A DNA stretch of 8,265 bases, taken from assembly GCA_021848165.1 (NCBI GenBank), contig JAJZMW010000123.1, positions 1 to 8,265 of the forward strand. The letters run 5' to 3'. The position numbers and the translations under genes are program-made. Numbering within the stretch: position 1 is the first letter of the stretch; each line of letters opens with the position of its first letter. Below, piece after piece: positions 1-6,500 of the stretch. The notes beneath the pieces were generated by a model. It was not told where the DNA came from, made no database searches, and saw only the letters and a program-made list of their open reading frames with translations. Source of the DNA: Thermoplasmata archaeon (lineage in GTDB: Archaea > Thermoplasmatota > Thermoplasmata > Lutacidiplasmatales > UBA184).

Positions 1-1304
1 CCCCGACTGAGCGGCCGGACCAGGCCGACGTGCACGTCGGTCACGTTCGTTCCCGTCGGGCCGGTCCGGACGAGCGCGCCGAGACGGGCGAGCGCCGGAT
101 AGACGTCGTGGCGACGCAGCGCTCGCGCGAGATCGACGCGGAGCGCGCGCGCCCTCGCGGCCGTCCGCCCGTCGACCCACGCCCCAGCGGCGTCGGTCGG
201 CCCGTCGATCCCGTCGGTGCCGATCGAGAGGAGGAGGGCGGGCCGGTCCTCGATCGCGGGGAGGCCCCCGAGCACGAACTCCTGGTTGCGACCGCCTTTC
301 CCGGGGCGAGCGTTCAACCGGACCGTTGTCTCGCCTCCGCCGATCACGGCCGTCGGTCGGCGAGGGGCGCGCGGAAGCTTCGCGGCGAACGCGCGGGCCG
401 CCGCCGCGGTCTCGCCCACCACGGGCCGGGCGAGGAGGCGGACCGCGTACCCCCGACGACCGGCCTCGGTGGCCGCGGCCCGGGTCGCGGTGCGGTTCGT
501 GGCCGCGAAGACGTAGGGTGCCGAGGGGACGGGGCGGGTCCGGCTCCCGCGGCGCCGTTCCTGCCGGGCCCCCGCGACGAGATGGCGGAGGACCGCCGTC
601 GGGAGCCGACGCGCGATCCCGAAGCGGCGGGCGACCCGGATCGCCTCCCGGAACGAGGAGGGGTCGGGGACGGTCGGACCGGAGGCGACGTCCGCGGGAG
701 GGTCGCCGACGACATCGCTGATCGCGATCGTGCCGAACCTCCCCGATCGGAGGCGGGCGGCGAGGCGGCCTCCCTTGATCGCGGAGAGATGGCGCCGCAG
801 GGTGTTGTCGCTCTCGATCGGCATCCCCGAGGCGAGCAGCAGCCTCGTGGTGCGGGCGATCTCGCCGATCGTGATCGGGGGCCAGGGCGCCTCCGCGAGC
901 GCGGAGCCGCCGCCCGAGATCAGGAACAGCACCGCATCGTTCGGGCCGAGCCGGTCGATCCACGAGAGGAGCCGCCGGCCGGCGCGCTCCGACGCCGGCC
1001 CGGGGATCGGATGGTCGCCGAAGAGCGTTCGGATCCCCGAGGGGGCGCGGGGGCTCCCGCGGGTGGTGATGGCGATCCCCGTGAGCCCGCGCCCGAGGAC
1101 CCGCTGCGCTCCCGCCGCCATCCGGCCGGCCCCCTTGCCGAGCGCGACGACCACGAGACGTCCGCCCGGCCCGGGCTCGACCCGACGCCCTCCGATCCGG
1201 AAGCCCCGCCCCGCCCGGCGGAGGCACCGCGCGGTCGCCGCGGACGGTTCGACCGCGACGAGGGCCGCCCGAGCGATCCCGCGCGCGTCAGAAACGAGGG
1301 TCAT
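1..1304 (-). CDS. gckA: Glycerate 2-kinase, MOFRL family (3' end cut by window edge)
   Basis: ATP-dependent phosphorylation of D-glycerate to 2-phosphoglycerate in the cytosol; in archaea this enzyme typically ends the non-phosphorylative Entner-Doudoroff route or serine/glycerate breakdown. About 434 residues are visible from the ATG at 1304, close to the full family length. Family motifs appear in order: GKGAGRMAAG near residues 56-65 (K57 is the likely catalytic lysine), SGGGSAL at 130-136, HLSAIKGGRLA at 172-182, ISDVVGDPPADVASGP at 195-210, GGGETTV at 322-328, GGRNQEF at 337-343, GTDGIDGPTDAAG at 362-374, and the C-terminal GPTGTNVTD at 415-423. Only a few residues and the stop are missing, beyond position 1. 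The ATG lies 17 bp inside the end of the FAD oxidoreductase gene. It has no AT-rich promoter box and no strong ribosome site, which suggests translational coupling. The family call is secure; glycerate as substrate is inferred from the family. Confidence 0.93.
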   Translation of the reverse strand, partial: MTLVSDARGIARAALVAVEPSAATARCLRRAGRGFRIGGRRVEPGPGGRLVVVALGKGAGRMAAGAQRVLGRGLTGIAITTRGSPRAPSGIRTLFGDHPIPGPASERAGRRLLSWIDRLGPNDAVLFLISGGGSALAEAPWPPITIGEIARTTRLLLASGMPIESDNTLRRHLSAIKGGRLAARLRSGRFGTIAISDVVGDPPADVASGPTVPDPSSFREAIRVARRFGIARRLPTAVLRHLVAGARQERRRGSRTRPVPSAPYVFAATNRTATRAAATEAGRRGYAVRLLARPVVGETAAAARAFAAKLPRAPRRPTAVIGGGETTVRLNARPGKGGRNQEFVLGGLPAIEDRPALLLSIGTDGIDGPTDAAGAWVDGRTAARARALRVDLARALRRHDVYPALARLGALVRTGPTGTNVTDVHVGLVRPLSR

Positions 1305-2487
1305 CGCCGCCTTCGAGAGTGAACCCGGGCCGCGGGATCCGGGCCTCCGTCCCCGCGGGGAACCGCCGAGGGTCGACGGAGCGCAGATGCTCCTCGGCGG
1401 CGCCGCCCGGCCCTTGGAGGATCCGGTCGACCAGGCGCTCGGCCGCGCCCCCGGCGCGCATGACCCCGAAGCCGTTGAACCCCGTGATCGTGTAGAGGCC
1501 GATCGCGGGGTCGAGCGCCCCGACCAGCGGTCGCCGGTCGGGGGTCGACGTGCAGACCCCCGCCCAGGCGCGGATCATCTCGGAGGATTCCCACCCGGGA
1601 AGGCGGGTGCGGAAGCTCTCGGCGAGGTTCTCGAGGAACGTCGCGTCGCCGACCGGGACGAACCGGTCCGGGTCCGCCTCGACGCGCTCGGTGCCATCGC
1701 CCGCGAGGATGCGGCCGGCGCCCTCCGGACGGAAGTAGACGTCGGTGTCGATGTCGTGGCCGCTGGCGAAGAGCGCGGGGGTCCCGGGAGGCGGGCGCAG
1801 CGTCGCCGCCTGCACCCGGTACGGCACGAGCGGCCGGGGCGCTCCGAGCGAAGCGAGGAGCGCCTTCGACCAGGCGCCGGCGGCGACGATCGTCGTCCGC
1901 GCGTGGAGCTCCCGGCCCGCGCCGCGCAGGGCAACGCCGGCCCCGTCGCGCCGGACCGCGGCCGGCGCTCCGAACCACGTCTCCACGCCGAGGGGCTCGG
2001 CTTCCTTGAGGTAAAGAGCGGCGATCGTGCTCGGCGTCACCACCGCGTCGCGGTCGCCGGCGATCGCCCCGACCACGTCCTCAAAGCGGCCCCAGGGGAA
2101 CCGTCGCTCGAGCCCGGCCCGGTCGACGCGCTCGACGCTCACCCCCCAGGATCGGAGGCGCGCCCGCGCGGCGTCGATCGCCTCGGCGGCGATCGGGTTC
2201 GCGGTCCATCGAACGAAGCCGTTGCGCGCGTAGGCGCTCGGGTCGTGGCGCCGGCACAGCGCCTCGTACTGGCGATCGGAGGATTGCGCGACCTCGACGT
2301 CCCAACGGTCCCAGAGTTGATCGGTGACGATCCCCGCCGCCCGGCCCGTCGCTCCCGCGGCGGGGGTCCGCGGGTCGTAGAGAACGATCGAACCCGCGTT
2401 GCGGCGGGCGAGGTGGTAGGCGCAAGCGGCCCCCGCGATCCCGGCGCCGAGGATCGCGACGTCGACGGTCGGGGAGCGCGCGGCCAC
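1288..2487 (-). CDS. FAD-dependent oxidoreductase, DAO family (glycine/D-amino-acid or sarcosine oxidase-like)
   Basis: A 399-residue flavoprotein predicted to oxidise an amino acid or N-methyl amino acid, or a related hydroxy acid, in the cytosol. The N-terminal FAD Rossmann motif GAGIAG is at residues 14-19, an acidic end of the second strand (YDPR) at 37-40, and the family motif GATGRAAGI at 45-53. IVAAGAWS at 200-207 is the second conserved FAD-contact strand. The C-terminal DAO signature DRRPLVGALDPAIGLYTITG at 317-336 is followed by FNGFGVMRAGG at 337-347. The start is set at a GTG, because a TATA-like box sits 27 bp upstream and no ATG lies before the FAD motif. It follows xerA by 23 bp and overlaps the glycerate kinase by 17 bp. 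I see no residue that fixes the substrate. The kinase neighbour makes a serine, glycine or hydroxypyruvate-linked substrate plausible, but this is inference. Confidence 0.88.
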   Translation of the reverse strand: MAARSPTVDVAILGAGIAGAACAYHLARRNAGSIVLYDPRTPAAGATGRAAGIVTDQLWDRWDVEVAQSSDRQYEALCRRHDPSAYARNGFVRWTANPIAAEAIDAARARLRSWGVSVERVDRAGLERRFPWGRFEDVVGAIAGDRDAVVTPSTIAALYLKEAEPLGVETWFGAPAAVRRDGAGVALRGAGRELHARTTIVAAGAWSKALLASLGAPRPLVPYRVQAATLRPPPGTPALFASGHDIDTDVYFRPEGAGRILAGDGTERVEADPDRFVPVGDATFLENLAESFRTRLPGWESSEMIRAWAGVCTSTPDRRPLVGALDPAIGLYTITGFNGFGVMRAGGAAERLVDRILQGPGGAAEEHLRSVDPRRFPAGTEARIPRPGFTLEGGDDPRF

Positions 2488-2510
2488 GCCCCCCGTCAGC
2501 CGGTCCGGGA

Positions 2511-2517
2511 TTAATAG
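2511..2517 (-). promoter_or_regulatory. TATA-like promoter box of the FAD oxidoreductase, made of the end of xerA
   Basis: The minus-strand string CTATTAA is an isolated AT-rich island in very GC-rich DNA. It consists of the last Tyr codon and TAA stop of xerA. Its centre is 27 bp upstream of the GTG at 2487, the spacing expected for an archaeal leaderless transcript, and it supports that start codon. It could also be coincidence created by the TAT-TAA codon pair. Confidence 0.5.
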
Positions 2518-3437
2518 CCCGGCTTCGCCCGCTCGTAGGCGGCCCGCAGCGACTGCGTGTCGACGTGGGTGTAGATCTGCGTGGTGGCTACCGACGCGTG
2601 GCCGAGGAGCTTCTGGATGTAGCGGATGTCGCATCCGCGGGAAAGGAGCGCCGTCGCGAGGGAGTGGCGGAGCATATGCGGGGTCACCCGGCGGTCGATG
2701 CCGGCGGTGCGGGCCCGGTCGCGCACGATCCGCTCGACCGTGACGGGGCCGACGGGAAAGAGCCGGAGGCTCGCCTCGCCCGCCGTGGCCCGCTCCGCGA
2801 GATACCGGTCGACCGCGGCGCGGGCCCGGTCGTCCAGGACGACCTCCCGGTCCTTGTCGCCCTTGCCGCTGCGGACGTGGAGCACGTTCCGATCGAGGTC
2901 GAGGTCGTCCAGCTCGAGGTGGCAGAGCTCGCCGACGCGCAACCCGGCGTAGGCGAGCACGTGGACGATCGCGGCGTCCCGGGGGGTGCTCGCGGTCGTC
3001 GCGATCAGCCGCCGCATCTCCTCCTCGTTGAGGTAGTGCGGGAGGCGTTCGGGCCGGCGCGGGGCGACCAGCTGGTCGGCGATCGTAAGCCCGAAGCTGC
3101 GGAAGAGGCACGTGAGCCCGCGGATCGTCGTGTAGAGCGAGTTCTTCGAGTAATGCCGCACCAGGACGAGGTGCTCCCGGAACGACTCGAGGTCCTTCGC
3201 CGTCACCTCCTCGAGCGGCTTCGGAACGAACGAGAGGAAGAGGCGGGCGATGTGGGTGTACTGCTTGACGGTGCACGGGCTCCGCTCCTGGGAGCGCAGG
3301 AGGCGCTCGAACCGTCGGATCGTCTCCTCCGGGCGGAACGGAGCGACTCCGTCCCCGGGGGGGTCGGACGGCTCCGGGCGCGCCGTCGCGCGGCGCGGGA
3401 TCCCCTCCGACCGCGTGCGGAGACCGGCCGTCGCCAT
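2511..3437 (-). CDS. xerA: Tyrosine recombinase, XerA/XerC/XerD-like
   Basis: A 308-residue site-specific recombinase. Archaeal XerA resolves chromosome dimers at a dif site, and relatives act as integrases. After a disordered, Arg/Pro-rich tail of about 35 residues comes an N-terminal SAM-like core-binding domain (about 36-118, with the typical SPCTVKQYTHIARLFLSF stretch at 53-70). The catalytic domain covers about 135-305. All catalytic residues are visible: R167 in GLRVGE, K192 in SGKGDKDRE, H254 and R257 in TPHMLRH, H280 in LLGHASVATT, and the nucleophile Y289 in QIYTHV. The protein is therefore likely active. The ATG at 3437 is supported by a TATA-like box about 29 bp upstream. The size and single-copy, non-phage surroundings favour a housekeeping XerA over a mobile-element integrase. 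I found no obvious dif site nearby, although dif need not be linked to the gene. Confidence 0.93.
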   Translation of the reverse strand: MATAGLRTRSEGIPRRATARPEPSDPPGDGVAPFRPEETIRRFERLLRSQERSPCTVKQYTHIARLFLSFVPKPLEEVTAKDLESFREHLVLVRHYSKNSLYTTIRGLTCLFRSFGLTIADQLVAPRRPERLPHYLNEEEMRRLIATTASTPRDAAIVHVLAYAGLRVGELCHLELDDLDLDRNVLHVRSGKGDKDREVVLDDRARAAVDRYLAERATAGEASLRLFPVGPVTVERIVRDRARTAGIDRRVTPHMLRHSLATALLSRGCDIRYIQKLLGHASVATTQIYTHVDTQSLRAAYERAKPGY

Positions 3438-3462
3438 AACAGCGTCTCCGGCGAGGTGGCGA

Positions 3463-3469
3463 TAGATAA
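3463..3469 (-). promoter_or_regulatory. TATA-like promoter box of xerA
   Basis: The minus-strand string TTATCTA lies in the 84-bp gap between the membrane-protein gene and xerA. Its centre is about 29 bp upstream of the xerA ATG at 3437, which fits a leaderless or near-leaderless archaeal transcript. It is one of very few AT-rich islands in the window, and no Shine-Dalgarno-like site precedes the ATG. Confidence 0.6.
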
Positions 3470-3521
3470 CCGTTGGCGCGGAAAGGAAGGTGTGGGGCCC
3501 CGGCGCGGCTTCGACGCGCGC

Positions 3522-4568
3522 CTAGGAAGCGGGACGCGCCGCGGCGGGCACGACCCCGAGCCACCGGCCGAGCCCCCGGAGCCAGCGGTCGATCGTCGGC
3601 CGGAAGAGGGCGTAGATCCAGACCGGCCAAACGTAGTAGTTCCAGTGGTCCCAGAGATCGGCGAGGCCGCGCCCCGCGCCGTAGAGGGAGCTGCAGCCGG
3701 GGGCGAGGCCGAGCGTTGCGGCGTTGCACCAGATGCCGCTCGCCGGCGACCAGAGGAGGAAGGGGACGAGCCAGAGGACGGAGACGATCACGACGAGCGC
3801 GGTGGAGAGCCACGCGCGGCGGGCGATGTAGTAGACGAGCCAGAAGGCGTTCGCGAACTGCTTCATCCCGTAGGTCAGGTACTCGACCGCCTTCGCCTTC
3901 GGGCCGGTCCATCCGCGCAGGCTGAGGGTCATCAGGAAGAGGAGCGGCAGGTCGTTGAAGCCGTTCGAGGCGAGGAGGGCGATCACCGGCGAGGCGAGGG
4001 TGATCGCGGCGAACTCGTCCCGACGGACCAGGTAGACCATCCCGAGCCACGCGGCGACGCCCAGGAGCTCGTAGCCGACGATCCCGCTCCCGGGGATCTG
4101 GACGAACGAGATCAGCGGGAGATAGGTGTCGTAGCTGGTCGAAGTGACCGCGTGCGAATAGAACGGCCCGATCGTGACCGTGTAGTGCAGGATCGCGAGG
4201 TTCGTGTACGGGTTGAGGTGGTCGAACATCATCTGCGCGTAGTAGGGGGTCGTGTACCCCTCGTCGGTCGCGCCGTTCCCGAGGCCGGTGAAGACGCTCA
4301 CGAGCGCGACGATCGTGCCGAGCACGACGAGCTCGCGCAAGAAGCGGCCCGGATGGCGGTCCGAGTAGCGCATCGCGAAGAAGAGCGAGACGCTGGCGAG
4401 GGTCGCGATGTCCCAGCCGATGGTCAGGTAGGGGGTGTAGCCGAGCCAGTAGAACTCGACCAGCGTGTTGACGGAAGCCCCCCCGAGGATCGCCGCGATG
4501 AGGATCTCGGGCAGGTAGTGCCGCCAGCCCGTGCGCCGGCGCGCGCGGACGGCCCCGGGCGGCTCCAT
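3522..4568 (-). CDS. Multi-pass membrane protein, possible GT-C-type glycosyltransferase
   Basis: A 348-residue integral membrane protein with about 8-10 hydrophobic segments, the clearest near residues 19-42, 48-67, 78-97, 163-182, 186-203, 205-217, 252-274 and 308-323. After the third segment, a long polar and aromatic stretch (about 98-158) carries DEGY at 102-105 and DHLNPYTN at 116-123, then YDTYLPLISFVQIPG at 146-160. An acidic pair in an early outward loop followed by NPY and a Tyr/Pro-Leu segment recalls GT-C glycosyltransferases that use polyprenyl-linked sugars (DUF2029/GT87-like). FNDLPLLFLM at 204-213 and a Lys-rich YGMKQFANAF at 233-242 fit the same pattern. This is pattern-based inference; an unrelated transporter or membrane protein is possible. 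The N-terminus is short and basic, placing it inside the cell. The gene is divergent from the tRNA-thiolase operon, with its own TATA-like box 26 bp upstream of the ATG. Confidence 0.75.
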   Translation of the reverse strand: MEPPGAVRARRRTGWRHYLPEILIAAILGGASVNTLVEFYWLGYTPYLTIGWDIATLASVSLFFAMRYSDRHPGRFLRELVVLGTIVALVSVFTGLGNGATDEGYTTPYYAQMMFDHLNPYTNLAILHYTVTIGPFYSHAVTSTSYDTYLPLISFVQIPGSGIVGYELLGVAAWLGMVYLVRRDEFAAITLASPVIALLASNGFNDLPLLFLMTLSLRGWTGPKAKAVEYLTYGMKQFANAFWLVYYIARRAWLSTALVVIVSVLWLVPFLLWSPASGIWCNAATLGLAPGCSSLYGAGRGLADLWDHWNYYVWPVWIYALFRPTIDRWLRGLGRWLGVVPAAARPAS

Positions 4569-4590
4569 GCGGCCTCCGCACCCGCACCGG

Positions 4591-4597
4591 TAGGTAA
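4591..4597 (-). promoter_or_regulatory. TATA-like promoter box of the membrane-protein gene
   Basis: The minus-strand string TTACCTA is centred 26 bp upstream of the ATG at 4568, the expected distance for a leaderless archaeal transcript. It resembles the TTATCTA box of xerA. It forms the left half of a divergent promoter pair. Confidence 0.55.
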
Positions 4598-4602
4598 TGG
4601 TG

Positions 4603-4659
4603 GCGGGGGAGCGGCCGGCGGCCCGGGAGCCAAATAAATAGCCTCGGCCGCTCCCCCGC
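4603..4659. repeat. Perfect 15-bp inverted repeat around the ttuA TATA box
   Basis: The left arm GCGGGGGAGCGGCCG (4603-4617) is the exact reverse complement of the right arm CGGCCGCTCCCCCGC (4645-4659). The 27-bp spacer (4618-4644) contains the plus-strand TATA box. The right arm ends 4 bp before the GTG start of the thiolase gene. The left arm lies between the two divergent TATA boxes. If transcription is leaderless, neither arm is in an mRNA, so the repeat would act as DNA, most simply as paired operator sites. No known regulator site was recognised. Confidence 0.85.
4632..4640 (+). promoter_or_regulatory. TATA box of the ttuA-hydroxyacyl-CoA dehydrogenase-prsW operon
   Basis: AAATAAATA is the strongest AT-rich island in the window and close to the archaeal TATA consensus. 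It is preceded by GAGCC, a weak BRE-like context. Its centre is 27 bp upstream of the GTG at 4663. This predicts a leaderless mRNA starting at or next to the GTG and supports that start. It sits between the arms of the 15-bp inverted repeat. Confidence 0.75.
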
Positions 4660-4662
4660 TCC

Positions 4663-5598
4663 GTGCGCTGCTCGGATTGCGAACGGGAGGCGATCGTCGA
4701 CCAGCCGTACGCCGGCGCCCACCGGTGCGGCCCCCACCTGATCCGGTCGGTCGACGACCGCGTCCGGGCGGAGTTCCATCGCCAGTTCCCGCGGTTCCGC
4801 GGTGGAACGATCGCCGTCGCGCTCTCGGGGGGGAAGGATTCGAGCGTCGCCCTCGCCCAGACGGTCCGCTATTTCGCGCGCCGGCCCAACGTCCGCGTCG
4901 TCGCGATCAGCGTCGACGAGGGGGTGAGCGGCTACCGGGACCGCACCCTGGAGCGGGCCCGCGAGCTCGCCGGGCGGCTCGGCGTCGATCACCGCGTCGT
5001 CCGGGCGAGCGACGCGATCGGGACGACGGTCGATCGGGCGACGGAGGCGATGCCGGGGACGATCCCGTGCTCGTTCTGCGGCGTCTGGCGCCGCCGCCTG
5101 CTCAACGATCTCGCCCGGGAGGTCGGCGCGGAAGCGCTCGTCCTCGGGTTCAACCTCGACGACCTCGCCCAGACGATCCTGATGAACCTCGCCCGCGGCG
5201 ATCTCGACCGGCTCGCCCGGATGGCGCCGCACCGCTCGCGCCAGCCGGGGCTCGTGCCGCGGATCGCGCCGCTCGCGGCGATCCCGGAGCGGGAGGTCTA
5301 CCTCTACGCGGTCGAGGCCGGCCTTCCGTTCGACCACGCCGAGTGCCCGCACGCCGCGCGCGCGGCGAGGAACGTCTACCGGGAGGTCGTCTGGCGCCTC
5401 GAGGAGGCGGTGCCGGGGACCCGCCACGCCCTCCGCCGCACCCACGCCGCGCTCCTCGACCGAGGGTTGGGGGGCGACGAGGGGGCGCCCGGGGTCTGCC
5501 CCGGCTGCGGCGCCCCCGCGGCGAGCGGTCTCTGCCGGTCGTGCGCCTACCTCGAGCGCCTCCGGACCGGCGGCCTCGGGGCGGAGGCCGGCCCATGA
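4663..5598 (+). CDS. ttuA: tRNA 2-thiolation enzyme, NcsA/TtuA/CTU1 family
   Basis: A 311-residue PP-loop ATPase that adenylates a tRNA uridine and replaces its 2-oxygen with sulfur (U34 in NcsA/CTU1, T54 in TtuA), using a ubiquitin-like sulfur carrier as donor. The N-terminal zinc knuckle is C3, C6, C22, H25. The PP-loop SGGKDS is at 55-60. The iron-sulfur-cluster cysteines are C136 and C139 in PCSFCG and C228 in ECPH. LGFNLDDLAQTILMNLARGD at 161-180 is the second family signature. The C-terminal zinc knuckle is C279, C282, C291, C294. All metal ligands are present, so it should be active. One oddity is F163 where relatives usually have His (GHN-x-DD). The start is GTG at 4663, which keeps the first knuckle near the N-terminus and fits the TATA spacing. 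It heads an operon, and its TGA overlaps the next ATG as ATGA. Position 34 versus 54 cannot be decided from sequence alone. Confidence 0.93.
   Translation: MRCSDCEREAIVDQPYAGAHRCGPHLIRSVDDRVRAEFHRQFPRFRGGTIAVALSGGKDSSVALAQTVRYFARRPNVRVVAISVDEGVSGYRDRTLERARELAGRLGVDHRVVRASDAIGTTVDRATEAMPGTIPCSFCGVWRRRLLNDLAREVGAEALVLGFNLDDLAQTILMNLARGDLDRLARMAPHRSRQPGLVPRIAPLAAIPEREVYLYAVEAGLPFDHAECPHAARAARNVYREVVWRLEEAVPGTRHALRRTHAALLDRGLGGDEGAPGVCPGCGAPAASGLCRSCAYLERLRTGGLGAEAGP
5583..5587 (+). promoter_or_regulatory. Shine-Dalgarno site of the hydroxyacyl-CoA dehydrogenase
   Basis: GGAGG lies 7 bp before the ATG at 5595, inside the last codons of the thiolase gene. It fixes the start at the ATGA overlap, although the reading frame is open further upstream. 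Confidence 0.7.
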
Positions 5599-6500
5599 CC
5601 GAGGAGCGCTCGGTCGACGATCCGCGCCGCTCCGTCGGCGAGCGGATCTTCGTGATCGGCGCCGGGTTGATGGGCAGCGGCATCGCCGCCCAAGCGGCGC
5701 TGGCGGGGTACTTCGTCACGCTCGAGGACGTCAACGAGGAGCTCGCGAACCGCGGCCGGGCGAACGCGCTGCGCGCGCTCGACCACCAGGTCCGCAAGGG
5801 GGCGGTCGAGGCGTCGGCCCGGGACCGGGCGATGGAGGCGATCGACGTCGCCATCGGCTTCCGGCGCGTCGCCGCCGCGCAGATCGTCCTCGAAGCGGCC
5901 CCCGAGAACCTCGCGCTCAAGCAGGGGATCTTCCGGGAGATCGAGCCGCTCGCGTCGCCGACCGCCCTCCTCGCGTCGAACACCTCGTCGCTGCCGATCA
6001 CGTCGATCGCCCAGTCGCTCGCCGATCCGGGGCGCCTGGTCGGGGTCCACTTCTTCAACCCGGTCCTCCAGATGCCGCTCGTCGAGCTGATCCCGGGCCG
6101 GCGGACCCGCCCCGAGGTCGAGGCGACGGCGCGGGCGTTCGCCGTCCGCCTCGGAAAGACGGTCGTCCACGCGAAGGACACCCCCGGGTTCGTCACGACG
6201 CGGGCGCTCGCCGTCCTCGTCAACGAGGCCGCCTGGATGCTCTACGAGGGCGTGGCGACGCGGGAGGACATCGACGTGGCCTACCGGCTCGGCTTCCACC
6301 ACCCGATGGGGCCGTTCGAGCTGGTCGACCTGGTCGGGATCGACACCGCCGTCGCGATCCTCGACGTCCTCTGGGACGGGTTCCGCGACCCGAAGTACCG
6401 GGTCTGCCCTCTCCTCCGTCAGATGGTCCACGCCGGCCAGCTCGGCCGCAAGTCGGGGGAGGGGTTCTACTCCTATCCGGCGGCGGGGAGCCGCCCGTGA
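5595..6500 (+). CDS. 3-hydroxyacyl-CoA dehydrogenase (NAD-dependent, single-domain type)
   Basis: A 301-residue cytosolic enzyme that oxidises (S)-3-hydroxyacyl-CoA to 3-oxoacyl-CoA, or the reverse, in beta-oxidation or butyrate/hydroxybutyryl-CoA metabolism. The N-terminal NAD-binding motif GAGLMGSGIAAQAALAGY is at 22-39, with E44 ending the second strand. LEAAPENLALKQ is at 99-110 and SNTSSLPIT at 128-136. The catalytic His is H152 in HFFNPV, with E164 as its likely partner. The C-terminal dimerisation domain starts at DTPGFVTTR (195-203), with the conserved N210, then HPMGPFELVDLVGID at 236-250 and GRKSGEGFY at 284-292. The length matches stand-alone enzymes of the Hbd/PaaH type rather than FadB fusions. 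About 15 extra residues precede the Rossmann strand. The chain-length preference is not visible. It overlaps ttuA by ATGA and the protease gene by GTGA, so the three are almost certainly co-transcribed. No thiolase, hydratase or acyl-CoA dehydrogenase gene is in the window. Confidence 0.94.
   Translation: MTEERSVDDPRRSVGERIFVIGAGLMGSGIAAQAALAGYFVTLEDVNEELANRGRANALRALDHQVRKGAVEASARDRAMEAIDVAIGFRRVAAAQIVLEAAPENLALKQGIFREIEPLASPTALLASNTSSLPITSIAQSLADPGRLVGVHFFNPVLQMPLVELIPGRRTRPEVEATARAFAVRLGKTVVHAKDTPGFVTTRALAVLVNEAAWMLYEGVATREDIDVAYRLGFHHPMGPFELVDLVGIDTAVAILDVLWDGFRDPKYRVCPLLRQMVHAGQLGRKSGEGFYSYPAAGSRP
6485..6490 (+). promoter_or_regulatory. Shine-Dalgarno-like site of the PrsW-like protease
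   Basis: GGGGAG ends 6 bp before the GTG at 6497, inside the end of the dehydrogenase gene. It supports the GTG that overlaps the preceding TGA as GTGA. Confidence 0.5.

Noticed and set aside
2511..3437. Tyrosine recombinase as a sign of an integrated element or integron
   Set aside because: No attachment-site repeats, tRNA target, phage or plasmid genes or change in base composition are visible, and the protein fits housekeeping XerA.
3502..3522. GC-rich hairpin (GGCGCG/CGCGCC, 9-base loop) just after the membrane-protein gene, as a terminator
   Set aside because: The stem is only 6 bp and is followed by a weak pyrimidine stretch without a T-run. Such stems are common by chance at this GC content.
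30..4637. Long plus-strand open frames opposite the minus-strand genes (for example 30-1322, 730-2514, 2565-4637)
   Set aside because: All lie opposite clearly recognisable genes. They have Arg/Pro/Gly/Glu-rich low-complexity translations with no domain motifs, as expected for GC-rich antisense frames.
1288..5445. A very long open minus-strand frame (1385 codons) through four gene regions
   Set aside because: Only its last 399 codons are a real protein (the FAD oxidoreductase). The rest runs out of frame through xerA and the membrane-protein gene and antisense to the thiolase. Stop codons are rare in wrong frames at this GC content, and the translation is Arg/Pro-rich with no motifs.
4677..5594. 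In-frame upstream extension of the hydroxyacyl-CoA dehydrogenase (607-codon frame)
   Set aside because: The extra 306 codons are a shifted reading of the thiolase gene. The ATG at 5595 has a GGAGG site and an ATGA overlap and yields the family's normal length.
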